Shown in pieces: positions 50,598 through 59,211 of a stretch of DNA of 64,000 nt. Position 1 is the stretch's first letter, and every line of letters starts with the position of its first letter. Location: NCBI RefSeq assembly GCF_900142735.1, contig NZ_FRBY01000005.1, positions 536,422 through 600,421 of the forward strand. Direction: 5' to 3'. This stretch comes from Flavobacterium saccharophilum. Its GTDB lineage: Bacteria; Bacteroidota; Bacteroidia; Flavobacteriales; Flavobacteriaceae. The notes below the pieces were generated by a model. It was given only the letters and a program-made list of their open reading frames with translations, was not told where the DNA came from and did no database searches. Made by a program: the position numbers and the translations under genes.

Positions 50598-50681
50598 AAT
50601 TAGCTTTTTTGATTGTAGTTTCACAAATTTAACAAACTATAACTTCTTAATACGCTATTCCTGCAACTAAATCATTCAGCC

Positions 50682-52016
50682 TCAAGCTTCCACCAAACAA
50701 ATCTCAAAAACAGTATTTCCAACTTCACTTTTATACGAAATATAACCGCCATGCGCTTCAATAATATTTTTAGATAAAGTCAGTCCAATTCCGGCACCTT
50801 CATTTCTTGTGGTGAAAAACGGCAGAAATATTTTGTCTTCAATTTCTTTTTCTATTCCGTTTCCATTATCTGTTATTCTGATGAAAGTTCGGTTTTCTTT
50901 GGCTTCCGCTGAAATGAAAATCTTCTTTTGAGAAACATTTTTTAAAGCATGAATACAATTAGTTAAAAGATTAATCAAAACCTGTTCGATCTGTTGTGCA
51001 TCAACTTCAATCCAACGTTTAAAGGTAATTTCATTTGTAACTTCAATTCCATTTTCCTTGAATAACGGATTCATAACCTGAATACCATTATCGATCAACT
51101 GCTGTAATTCTATTTTTTCCTTTTTTGGAGAAGGTAACATGGCCAATTTTCGATACCCTTCAACAAATTTCTGCAGATGATCACTTCGTCTCAACATCGT
51201 TTCGACACTGTTTTTCACATCTTCCAAATCTTCAGCCGACAAAGAATCCTGCTCTACCAAATCCTGTAAATTCTGGCAAATTGACCGAATTGGCGTAATA
51301 GAATTTAATAGCTCATGCGAAATCACTTTCATCAAATTAACCCACGCATCTTTCTCTTTTTTCTCGACTACATTCTGAATCGAATCTAATAAAACAATAA
51401 AATAATCCTTTTCGAAAATCTCAGTTCTTGAAGCCTGCAAAACAAAGGTTTGTTTGTTCTGTTCGTTGATACTAATTTCTACTGAAGTTTTTATTTCCTG
51501 AAAATCATCTTCTTCGATAATTTCGCATAACGATGGTAATTGATTTCTAAGATATTTCCATTTTGAAACTTTCGGAACATTAAATTGTTTCGAAAAATAT
51601 TCATTCATTAAAAAGACATTCCAATCTGAATCTTGTTTTTGCAAAATGATGATTCCGGTTTCAATGTTATTCAGAATCGAACGGTAAATAATGTCTTTTG
51701 AAACCTGTTCGTTTTGTTTATTTTTCAATACATCATACAATTGAAATAAATCATTGTAGCTTTTATTGAATTTATGATTCGAAAAATCCGAAGTAAAATC
51801 ATTCTGCAGTATCGAAGCAATCGTTTTATCATAAAGCAAAACAAAGTTCCGAACATAAAAATACATTTCGCGTACCAGCAAAAAGACAATAAAGAGTCCG
51901 AACACGCCTGTGAAAAGCAATTCGGTTTTAAAAAAATAAATAGAGATTTCGATCATTCCAACAATCAGGATCAATCTCAAAAACAACATTTTATACGTTT
52001 GAAATGTTTTAAACAT
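50682..52016 (-). CDS. Sensor histidine kinase, partner of the sigma-54 regulator
   Basis: The 444-residue protein has two N-terminal membrane helices (about 10-30 and 32-50) with almost no periplasmic loop, so it probably senses from within the membrane or the cytosol. A PAS-like region follows (about 105-220). The phospho-acceptor His is in MKVISHELLNSITPIRSIC, and the ATP lid motifs are NLLTNCIHAL, ITDNGNGI and FFTTRNEGAGIGLTLSKNIIEAHGG. The regulator gene precedes it by one base, so they form an operon. It probably phosphorylates Asp56 of that regulator. Confidence 0.92.
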   Translation of the reverse strand: MFKTFQTYKMLFLRLILIVGMIEISIYFFKTELLFTGVFGLFIVFLLVREMYFYVRNFVLLYDKTIASILQNDFTSDFSNHKFNKSYNDLFQLYDVLKNKQNEQVSKDIIYRSILNNIETGIIILQKQDSDWNVFLMNEYFSKQFNVPKVSKWKYLRNQLPSLCEIIEEDDFQEIKTSVEISINEQNKQTFVLQASRTEIFEKDYFIVLLDSIQNVVEKKEKDAWVNLMKVISHELLNSITPIRSICQNLQDLVEQDSLSAEDLEDVKNSVETMLRRSDHLQKFVEGYRKLAMLPSPKKEKIELQQLIDNGIQVMNPLFKENGIEVTNEITFKRWIEVDAQQIEQVLINLLTNCIHALKNVSQKKIFISAEAKENRTFIRITDNGNGIEKEIEDKIFLPFFTTRNEGAGIGLTLSKNIIEAHGGYISYKSEVGNTVFEICLVEA

Positions 52017-52017
52017 A

Positions 52018-53367
52018 CTAATTAAGATTGATGTTATATTTCTCTAAACGACGGTACAAAGCGCCTCTTGACAAGCCTAATTCTTCGGCTGTTTTACTAA
52101 CATTATTATTGTTTTTCAGCAAAGCTTTTTCAACCGCAGCTTTTTCTACAGAAGAAAGCTGAATATCATCCGGAGTTTCTTCGTAGGCCGTTATGGTTTC
52201 TAAATCTAAATCGGAAACGGTGATTCTATTGTTTTCGCAAAGAATGACGGCGCGTTCAATTTTATTCTCCATTTCGCGGATGTTTCCGTTCCAGGCATGT
52301 TTTTCAATTTGTTCCAATACTTTTTTGTCGAAAGTAATTTCATCTCTTCCGTACTTGACAATCATTTTTTCGAGAAGATATTCAGCTAACGGAATTTTAT
52401 CTTCGTTTCGCTCGCGTAACGGAGGCAAAACAATTTCCATTGTATTGATTCGGTAATACAAATCTTCCCTGAAATTTTTATCTGCAACTTCGAGTTTTAA
52501 ATTTAAATTCGTCGCCGTAATAATGCGGACATTCAAAGGTCTTGGTTTCGTTTCTCCTAATCTGGTAACGGTTTTGGTTTGAATTACTTGCAGCAATTTA
52601 GATTGCAAATGCAGCGGAACGTTCCCGATTTCATCTAAAAATATAGTTCCGTTTTGCGCCATTTCAAAGCGTCCGGGCGTGTCAATTTTTGCATCGGTAA
52701 AAGCGCCTTTGGCATAACCGAATAATTCGCTTTCGAAAATATTCGAATTTAGAGAACCTAAATCAACCGCTATAAAAGGATTGTTTTTTCTTTCAGACTG
52801 ACTGTAAATATGATGTGCCAAAACAAATTTTCCGGTTCCGTTTTCACCCAGAATTAAAACATTCGCATCTGTTTTTGCTACTTTATCAGCCAGAGAATAG
52901 GCCTTTTTTATAATATCAGAAGTTCCCACAAAAAAGTCATTTTCAATTTCGACATTCTTGGTTTTCTTTTGGTCTTTTCTGGCTTTATCAACAGCCTGTT
53001 TTACAGACTCCAAAAGTTTCTTGTTTTCCCAAGGTTTTAGAATATAATCGAAAGCACCGTTTTTTAAACCTTCAACCGCTGTTTCTACTTTTCCAAATGC
53101 TGTCATTAAAATCACGACTGTTTTTGGCGAAAGCGTTTTTATTTCTTTCAATAAATACAATCCTTCCCTTCCATCTTCAAAACCTATTCTATAATTCATG
53201 TCCAATAAAACGACATCAATTGTTTTTTTCGACAATAATTCGACAATATTTTTTGGATTATTGAGCGTATAAATGTCTTCAAAATACTTTTTCAGGAACA
53301 CTTTCGACGCAAAAAGGATATCTTCCTGATCGTCGATGATTAATATTGAGGCATTTGTCTTTTTCAT
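52018..53367 (-). CDS. Sigma-54-dependent response regulator (NtrC family)
   Basis: The 449-residue protein has a receiver (Asp56 in VVLLDMNYR), a AAA+ domain with Walker A GENGTGK near residue 177, and a Fis-type HTH at the end (NNVSKTAEELGLSRGALYRR). The sigma-54 loop reads GAFTDA instead of the classical GAFTGA, a variant I believe is common in Bacteroidota. It is divergent from the ABC operon at 53644. A palindromic site and a -24-like promoter lie between them. It likely activates the ABC operon and perhaps its own operon. Confidence 0.94.
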   Translation of the reverse strand: MKKTNASILIIDDQEDILFASKVFLKKYFEDIYTLNNPKNIVELLSKKTIDVVLLDMNYRIGFEDGREGLYLLKEIKTLSPKTVVILMTAFGKVETAVEGLKNGAFDYILKPWENKKLLESVKQAVDKARKDQKKTKNVEIENDFFVGTSDIIKKAYSLADKVAKTDANVLILGENGTGKFVLAHHIYSQSERKNNPFIAVDLGSLNSNIFESELFGYAKGAFTDAKIDTPGRFEMAQNGTIFLDEIGNVPLHLQSKLLQVIQTKTVTRLGETKPRPLNVRIITATNLNLKLEVADKNFREDLYYRINTMEIVLPPLRERNEDKIPLAEYLLEKMIVKYGRDEITFDKKVLEQIEKHAWNGNIREMENKIERAVILCENNRITVSDLDLETITAYEETPDDIQLSSVEKAAVEKALLKNNNNVSKTAEELGLSRGALYRRLEKYNINLN

Positions 53368-53381
53368 TTTTGTTCAGTTTT

Positions 53382-53408
53382 GGACGAAAGCTGTCCAAAA
53401 ATGGACAG
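53382..53408. promoter_or_regulatory. Phased GGAC/GTCC half-sites with palindrome CTGTCC-N6-GGACAG
   Basis: The half-sites GGAC (53382), GTCC (53393) and GGAC (53403) are 10-11 bp apart, and CTGTCC-N6-GGACAG is a perfect inverted repeat at 53391-53408. The site lies 61 bases upstream of the -24-like element, as enhancer sites of NtrC-type activators do. Confidence 0.65.
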
Positions 53409-53468
53409 TTTTAATTTCTCTTAAAAAATAAAATTTTAAAAATAAGGCAGTTACAATCTTTAAATTTT

Positions 53469-53484
53469 TGGCACGAAAATCACA
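53469..53484 (+). promoter_or_regulatory. Sigma-54-like promoter TGGCAC-N5-TCACA
   Basis: The -24 block TGGCAC is a perfect match; the -12 block TCACA matches TTGCA at three of five positions with correct spacing. The ABC ATPase ATG follows 160 bases later. Weak at -12, but with the activator gene and enhancer-type palindrome alongside, it is a good candidate. Confidence 0.6.
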
Positions 53485-53643
53485 TTAAGACTAACAAATC
53501 ATCAAATATGTGAAACATTATTGTTGGTAAAAGTAACAAAAATAGAGAGCTAACAACTATATTGTGAATTATCTTAATTTCAAATTTGTTTCTATTGCTT
53601 CAACAATAAAAATTATTAAAAACATCAATCTAAAACAACAATT

Positions 53644-54357
53644 ATGATCAACATTACAAAACTTTCAAAAATTTTTAGAACTGAAGAAATAGAAACAAAT
53701 GCATTAAGCGAAATTTCATTAAACATCAATCAGGGCGATTTTGTATCCATCATGGGACCATCAGGTAGCGGAAAATCAACTTTACTAAATATAATTGGTT
53801 TGTTAGATAGTGCTTCAGGCGGAAGTTATCAGCTTTTAGGTCAGGAGATGATTGGCACTAAAGAAAAAGCAAAATCGAAGGCCAGAAAAGAAAACATTGG
53901 TTTCATCTTTCAGAATTTTAATTTGATTGATGAATTATCTGTTTTTGATAATATCGAATTACCACTTATTTACAACGATGTTCCATCAGCTGAAAGAAAG
54001 AAAAAAGTAAACGAAATTGCTAATAAATTAGGCATTTCGCACCGTTTGAAACATTATCCACAACAACTTTCAGGAGGTCAGCAACAGCGTGTGGCGGTGG
54101 CAAGAGCTTTAATCAATGATCCGAAAATTATTTTGGCCGATGAGCCTACAGGAAATCTGGATAGTAAAAACGGAAATGAAGTAATGGAACTACTAACCGA
54201 TTTACATGCCAACGGAGCCACCATTTTAATGGTTACGCACTCTGATTACGATGCTTCTTTCTCTCAAAAAACCATTTTGATGAAAGACGGAATTATACTT
54301 TCTGAAAAAACTAACAATAGAAATGTTGACGTTTTAGTAGCTGCTTCAAAAAACTAG
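53644..54357 (+). CDS. ABC transporter ATP-binding protein (MacB/LolD type)
   Basis: The 237-residue ATPase has Walker A GPSGSGKS, the Q-loop in FIFQNFNLIDEL, the signature LSGGQQQRVAVARAL, and Walker B IILADEPTGNLDS. This is the MacB/LolD/FtsE-like group. It is the first gene of a four-gene operon with three FtsX/MacB-type permeases. The first permease starts four bases after its stop. One ATPase for three permeases suggests shared or alternative complexes. Controlled by the divergent two-component system. Confidence 0.94.
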   Translation: MINITKLSKIFRTEEIETNALSEISLNINQGDFVSIMGPSGSGKSTLLNIIGLLDSASGGSYQLLGQEMIGTKEKAKSKARKENIGFIFQNFNLIDELSVFDNIELPLIYNDVPSAERKKKVNEIANKLGISHRLKHYPQQLSGGQQQRVAVARALINDPKIILADEPTGNLDSKNGNEVMELLTDLHANGATILMVTHSDYDASFSQKTILMKDGIILSEKTNNRNVDVLVAASKN

Positions 54358-54361
54358 AATC

Positions 54362-56797
54362 ATGCTGAAGAACTGGATCAACATATTTATTTACCACATC
54401 AAAAATAACAAGCTTTTTACGGCTTTGAATATTTTGGGTTTAAGTATTGGTATCGCCGGACTGATTTTTGCCATTTTGTATTGGAATGAGGAACAAAGTT
54501 ATAATGACTGGAATCCTAATAAAGAAGTCGTTTTTCAATCTATAAGCCAGGTGAGTCCAACTAATTTTTGGGCAAGCAATGTCGCTTCATTTGAAGAATA
54601 TTTTAAAACGGATTTTAAAGAAATTGAAAGTTATTGTTATCTCGAAAATTGGTATGACGAAAAACCACTTCAATACGAAAACAAAAAAGGCATTTTTAAA
54701 ATCATCGATGCTCAAAAAACTTTTTTTGAAATGTTTCCTTTTCCTTTTCTAAAAGGAAATGCCAGAACTGCATTAAAAGACAAAACAAGTATTGCTGTTT
54801 CAGAGCAAACCGCCATAAATCTTTTTGGAAATACCAATGCAATTGGCAAAACCATTACTTACGACGATAAAAAACTGGTCGTTAAGGGTGTTTATACCAT
54901 TCCTGGAAAATCGTCTTTGGCTCCACAGGCAGTTATAAATCTTATAGATGAAAGATTGTCTGTTGACAGAGATAGTTGGGGAAGTTTTAATGCCGGATTA
55001 TTATTGAAATTAAAAAACCCTGCTGACAAACAAAAAGTAATAGATAAAATGGAAAATCTATTATACCAAAACCGTACTGTAAGATTTGCCCGCGAGGAGG
55101 GACTTACTGTTCCTGAATGGGAGAAAAAAAATGGTGGTAGCGATATAAAAATATTTCTGGAACCCTTAAAAGAAGCCCGTTTACATTCTATTGTAGATGG
55201 ATACGCCGAAGGACAGGGCAATTATCAATTTTTGGTAATTATGATGGCATTATCTGTTTTGATTTTAATCTTATCGATCTTTAATTATATCAACTTAGCA
55301 ACCGCAAATGCGATAAAGAGAGCGAAAGAAGTTGGAGTTCGAAAAATCATCGGAGCATCAAAAAACAATATTGTACTTCAATTTATTTTTGAAACAATCA
55401 TCATTACTTCATTTTCCATACTGCTATCATTAGTCATTGTGGAATTATCTCTGCCCTATTATAATAATTTTTTAGAAAAAAAATTAAGCATTAGCGGAAA
55501 TCAGTTTTTTCTTGAAGTAATTGTCATTTTTGTTATTACTGTAATTCTTGCCGGTGTATTTCCAGCTGTTTATATTTCGAATTTTGAAACTTTGAAAGTA
55601 TTAAAAGGAAATTTCGGAAGGAGCAAAAGCGGAATTTGGTTGCGCAACGGAATGCTGATTTTACAATTTTCAATTGCCTCCTTTTTCATTGTAGGATCTT
55701 ACATTGTATCTGAACAGGTAAACTATTTAAATCAGCGAGATTTAGGTTTTAGAGGCGATCAGGTTTTGGAAATCAATTACAAAAAGCCAAATTTTGATCC
55801 TAATGATCCTAAAGCAGAACAGGCTTTATACAGAAGATACGAAACGCTTAAACAGGAAATTGCAAAAATTAAAGGCGTCTCTCAAGTAAGTACAGGAGCC
55901 TTTTCGTTTGTAACTGGAGGTGCTACTTCAGCAACTTTTACTTATAATGATAAAAGTATCCAGAGTTATAATATGGCTGTTGACTTTGGAATGCTCGAGA
56001 TGTTAAAGATCAAAATGACTCAGGGCCGCTATTTTGATAACCGAATTTCATCTGACAGTATAAATACCATGATGATCAATGAAACGGCAATGAAACAAAT
56101 GAATGAGAAAAATCCGGTTGGTAAGATTATAAACTGGAATGATCATAAACTCAAAATTATTGGTGTTGTAAAAGATTTTAATCTTTGGGGACCAAAAGCT
56201 GAAATTCCGCCAATGGTGTTTTTTCATCTTAACACTATCGACTGGATGAATGCCAATGTCAATCATATTTTTGTAAAAGTAAGTCCAAACGAAATGCAGC
56301 AAACTATTTCGGGTATCGAAAAATTCTGGACAAAAAACATTGATGCAGATTCCCCTTTTAAATATGATTTTGTTGATAAAGCCTATGCCCGACATTATAA
56401 GGAATATATAAATCAGAAAAACCTTTTTTCATTGTTGAATGTAATTGTAATTCTTATTGCACTTTTTGGACTTTTCGCTCTGGCTTCTTATTCTATACAA
56501 AGTCGAATGAAAGAAATTGCCATTAGAAAAACCTTAGGAATTGAAACAACTGTTTTACTCAAAGAACTTTCTAAACAATATATTATTTTCTGTGTCATTG
56601 GATTTTTGATTGCGCTTTTTCCGGTTTATTATTTATTGAGCAAATGGCTGGAAGATTTTGTTTTTAGAATCGACATTTCTATTTATCCTTTTCTGGCAGG
56701 ATTCGTGATTTTGCTTTTCTTAACCTTACTTGTAGTACTTACCAGAGCTTATCAGGCAACAAAAGTTGACATATTAAAATATTTAAAATACGAATGA
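54362..56797 (+). CDS. MacB/FtsX-type ABC permease, tandem copy 1
   Basis: The 811-residue protein begins MLKNWINIFIYHIKNNKLFT with the first membrane helix near 20-40, then a periplasmic MacB-PCD-like domain to about residue 280, the first FtsX module (SIFNYINLATANAIKRAKEVGVRKIIGASK, about 300-330), a second periplasmic part (about 450-670), and the final FtsX module (ASYSIQSRMKEIAIRKTLGI) with three helices to the end. Such proteins move lipids, peptides or antimicrobials or act in mechanotransmission. The ligand is not known here. Confidence 0.9.
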   Translation: MLKNWINIFIYHIKNNKLFTALNILGLSIGIAGLIFAILYWNEEQSYNDWNPNKEVVFQSISQVSPTNFWASNVASFEEYFKTDFKEIESYCYLENWYDEKPLQYENKKGIFKIIDAQKTFFEMFPFPFLKGNARTALKDKTSIAVSEQTAINLFGNTNAIGKTITYDDKKLVVKGVYTIPGKSSLAPQAVINLIDERLSVDRDSWGSFNAGLLLKLKNPADKQKVIDKMENLLYQNRTVRFAREEGLTVPEWEKKNGGSDIKIFLEPLKEARLHSIVDGYAEGQGNYQFLVIMMALSVLILILSIFNYINLATANAIKRAKEVGVRKIIGASKNNIVLQFIFETIIITSFSILLSLVIVELSLPYYNNFLEKKLSISGNQFFLEVIVIFVITVILAGVFPAVYISNFETLKVLKGNFGRSKSGIWLRNGMLILQFSIASFFIVGSYIVSEQVNYLNQRDLGFRGDQVLEINYKKPNFDPNDPKAEQALYRRYETLKQEIAKIKGVSQVSTGAFSFVTGGATSATFTYNDKSIQSYNMAVDFGMLEMLKIKMTQGRYFDNRISSDSINTMMINETAMKQMNEKNPVGKIINWNDHKLKIIGVVKDFNLWGPKAEIPPMVFFHLNTIDWMNANVNHIFVKVSPNEMQQTISGIEKFWTKNIDADSPFKYDFVDKAYARHYKEYINQKNLFSLLNVIVILIALFGLFALASYSIQSRMKEIAIRKTLGIETTVLLKELSKQYIIFCVIGFLIALFPVYYLLSKWLEDFVFRIDISIYPFLAGFVILLFLTLLVVLTRAYQATKVDILKYLKYE

Positions 56798-56798
56798 C

Positions 56799-59210
56799 AT
56801 GCTAAAGAACTGGACTAACATATTTATATACCACATCAAAAACAACAAGCTTTTTACAAGTTTGAATGTTTTGGGTTTGGGTATTGGAATTGCGGGATTA
56901 ATTTTCGCGATTTTGTATTGGAATGAGGAACATTCCTACGACCAATGGAATCCTGAAAAAGATAAAATTTATTCAGTAATGAGTAATCTTGGAGGCGGAA
57001 ATGTCTGGGCTGTAACTTCAGCAATTCCTGCCCCTCTTTTAAAATCAACCACGTCTTACTTAGATGACTATTGTTATTTTAGAACTAATTACTCGAAGGC
57101 AACGATACAATATCAGGGAAAAATAGAGTTAGTTGATAAGATTTTTACGGCGCAAAGCAGTTTCTTTTCTTTTTTCCCTTTCGAATTTATTCGTGGTAGC
57201 GCAAAAAGTGCTATTCACGATCGCAATAGCATTGCAATTTCTGAGGAAACAGCTTCACGTTTGTTTAAAGATGAGAATCCGATGGGTAAGCAAGTTACCT
57301 ATGCTGAACAAATTTTCGTTGTTCGAGGTGTATATCGATTATCAGGCAAATCTTCCGTAATGCCATCTGCGGTCACTACGATAATAGAAGAGGATTTAGA
57401 AAAAAACAGAGAAAGCTGGGGTTTGAGTTATGGATTAATGCTTAAGCTAAAAAAACAAAATGACACGACTGCAGTTATTAAAAAACTGGATCAAATCTAT
57501 CTTGACGAAAACTATAAAAAACAAGCAAAGAAAGAAGGTTTATCTCTTGAAGCCTTTATAAAAAGATATGGTAAACCCATTAAAGCAGAGTTATTACCCC
57601 TTACCAGCGCGAGACTGTATCAGGGAAATACTTCCTTAGCCGAAGGAAATGCCAATCTGACTTTTTTGCAAATATTGATGACTTTATCTATACTTATTCT
57701 TTTATTATCGATTGCCAATTACATTAATCTGGCAACTGCCAATGCTGTTAAACGTGCTAAAGAAGTGGGTATAAGAAAAGTTATTGGTGCCTCAAAATTG
57801 CAAATCGTTATTCAGTTTGTATTTGAAACCATATTAATTACGCTTTTTTCAGTCTTGCTGGCATTAGTAATCGTAGAACTTTCATTGCCTTTTTATAACG
57901 GTTTATTAAACAAAAACCTTATTCTGATCGGAAGTCAATTCTATCTTCAACTTGTATTAGTTTTCATTGTTGTTGTTTTTGTTTCGGGTGTTATCCCTGC
58001 GATCTACATATCAAATTTTGAAGTGCTGAAAGTTTTAAAAGGAAACTTCTCGAGAAGTAAAAGCGGTGTATGGCTTCGTAATGGAATGCTGATTTTACAA
58101 TTTGCTATTGCCACATTTTTTATCATTGGCTCTTTTATCGTATACCAACAAGTCAATTTTATGACAGAAAAAGATTTAGGTTTTAAAGGAGCGCAAGTCA
58201 TCGATATTTCATTTAAGTCTAAAAAAGGAAGAGGACAGTTTGAAAGATATAAAGCAATTCAACAGGAACTTCAAAAAATTAATGGCGTTCAAGCCGTTTC
58301 CGCAGGATCATTTTCTATTGGAGGCCTGGAAAATTCATGGGCTGGTTTACATTACAAAAGTCATCAGGAGGTTATAACTCAAGAAATGGGTATTGATTTT
58401 GGAATGCTTAAGCTGCTGAACATCCAATTAATAAAAGGACGTGACTTAACAGAAAAAATTTCCTCAGACACCATTTCAAATGTTTTATTAAATGAAACTG
58501 CAGCGAAAACATTATTGGAAAAAGATCCTATAAATAAGGTCGTTAACTGGCAGGATGGCAATTATAAGGTAGTCGGAATTGTAAAAGACTTTAATTATTT
58601 TGGGCTTGAAAATAAAATTGGTCCAATGATTTTCTTTCACATTAAAATACTACCATGGACTCAAAATGAAATGCATACGATCGCGGTTAAAATTTCTCCA
58701 GATCAAATGTCTCAAACCATTGATGCTATTGGAAAATTTTGGAAAACAAAGGTGGATGCCGAATATCCTTTTGAATATAATTTCGTTGATAGAAACTTTG
58801 CCAGAACCTATAAAAAATATCAGGATCAAAGTCAGTTATTTTCACTTTTAAACGGAATTGTAATTCTGATCGCCGTTTTCGGATTGTTTGCTTTAGCTTC
58901 CTTTTCTATGGAAAGAAGATTAAGAGAAATCGCGATCAGAAAAACTTTGGGAGCAGAAACCAATATTTTACTGAAAGAATTATCTAAACAATATGTGATT
59001 TTCTGTTTAATTGGTTTTGTGATCGGAATAATTCCCGCCTATCTTTTATTGCGAAAATGGCTTGAAAATTTTGCTTTCAGAATTGACATTCCACTACTTC
59101 CTTTCTTTGTTGCCCTTATTGCGTTAATGTTCCTAACCTTAACAATTGTACTGGCAAAAGCTTACCAAGTAACCAAAATTGATGTTCTTAAATACTTAAA
59201 ATACGAGTAA
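56799..59210 (+). CDS. MacB/FtsX-type ABC permease, tandem copy 2
   Basis: The 803-residue paralogue starts one base after the preceding stop with MLKNWTNIFIYHIKNNKLFT and has the same duplicated MacB-PCD/FtsX layout. The membrane parts (NYINLATANAVKRAKEVGIR, ASFSMERRLREIAIRKTLGA) are nearly as in copy 1, while the first periplasmic region (about 45-260: YSVMSNLGGGNVWAVTSAIP) is diverged. This fits separate ligands or partners for each copy sharing a motor. Confidence 0.9.
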   Translation: MLKNWTNIFIYHIKNNKLFTSLNVLGLGIGIAGLIFAILYWNEEHSYDQWNPEKDKIYSVMSNLGGGNVWAVTSAIPAPLLKSTTSYLDDYCYFRTNYSKATIQYQGKIELVDKIFTAQSSFFSFFPFEFIRGSAKSAIHDRNSIAISEETASRLFKDENPMGKQVTYAEQIFVVRGVYRLSGKSSVMPSAVTTIIEEDLEKNRESWGLSYGLMLKLKKQNDTTAVIKKLDQIYLDENYKKQAKKEGLSLEAFIKRYGKPIKAELLPLTSARLYQGNTSLAEGNANLTFLQILMTLSILILLLSIANYINLATANAVKRAKEVGIRKVIGASKLQIVIQFVFETILITLFSVLLALVIVELSLPFYNGLLNKNLILIGSQFYLQLVLVFIVVVFVSGVIPAIYISNFEVLKVLKGNFSRSKSGVWLRNGMLILQFAIATFFIIGSFIVYQQVNFMTEKDLGFKGAQVIDISFKSKKGRGQFERYKAIQQELQKINGVQAVSAGSFSIGGLENSWAGLHYKSHQEVITQEMGIDFGMLKLLNIQLIKGRDLTEKISSDTISNVLLNETAAKTLLEKDPINKVVNWQDGNYKVVGIVKDFNYFGLENKIGPMIFFHIKILPWTQNEMHTIAVKISPDQMSQTIDAIGKFWKTKVDAEYPFEYNFVDRNFARTYKKYQDQSQLFSLLNGIVILIAVFGLFALASFSMERRLREIAIRKTLGAETNILLKELSKQYVIFCLIGFVIGIIPAYLLLRKWLENFAFRIDIPLLPFFVALIALMFLTLTIVLAKAYQVTKIDVLKYLKYE

Positions 59211-59211
59211 A

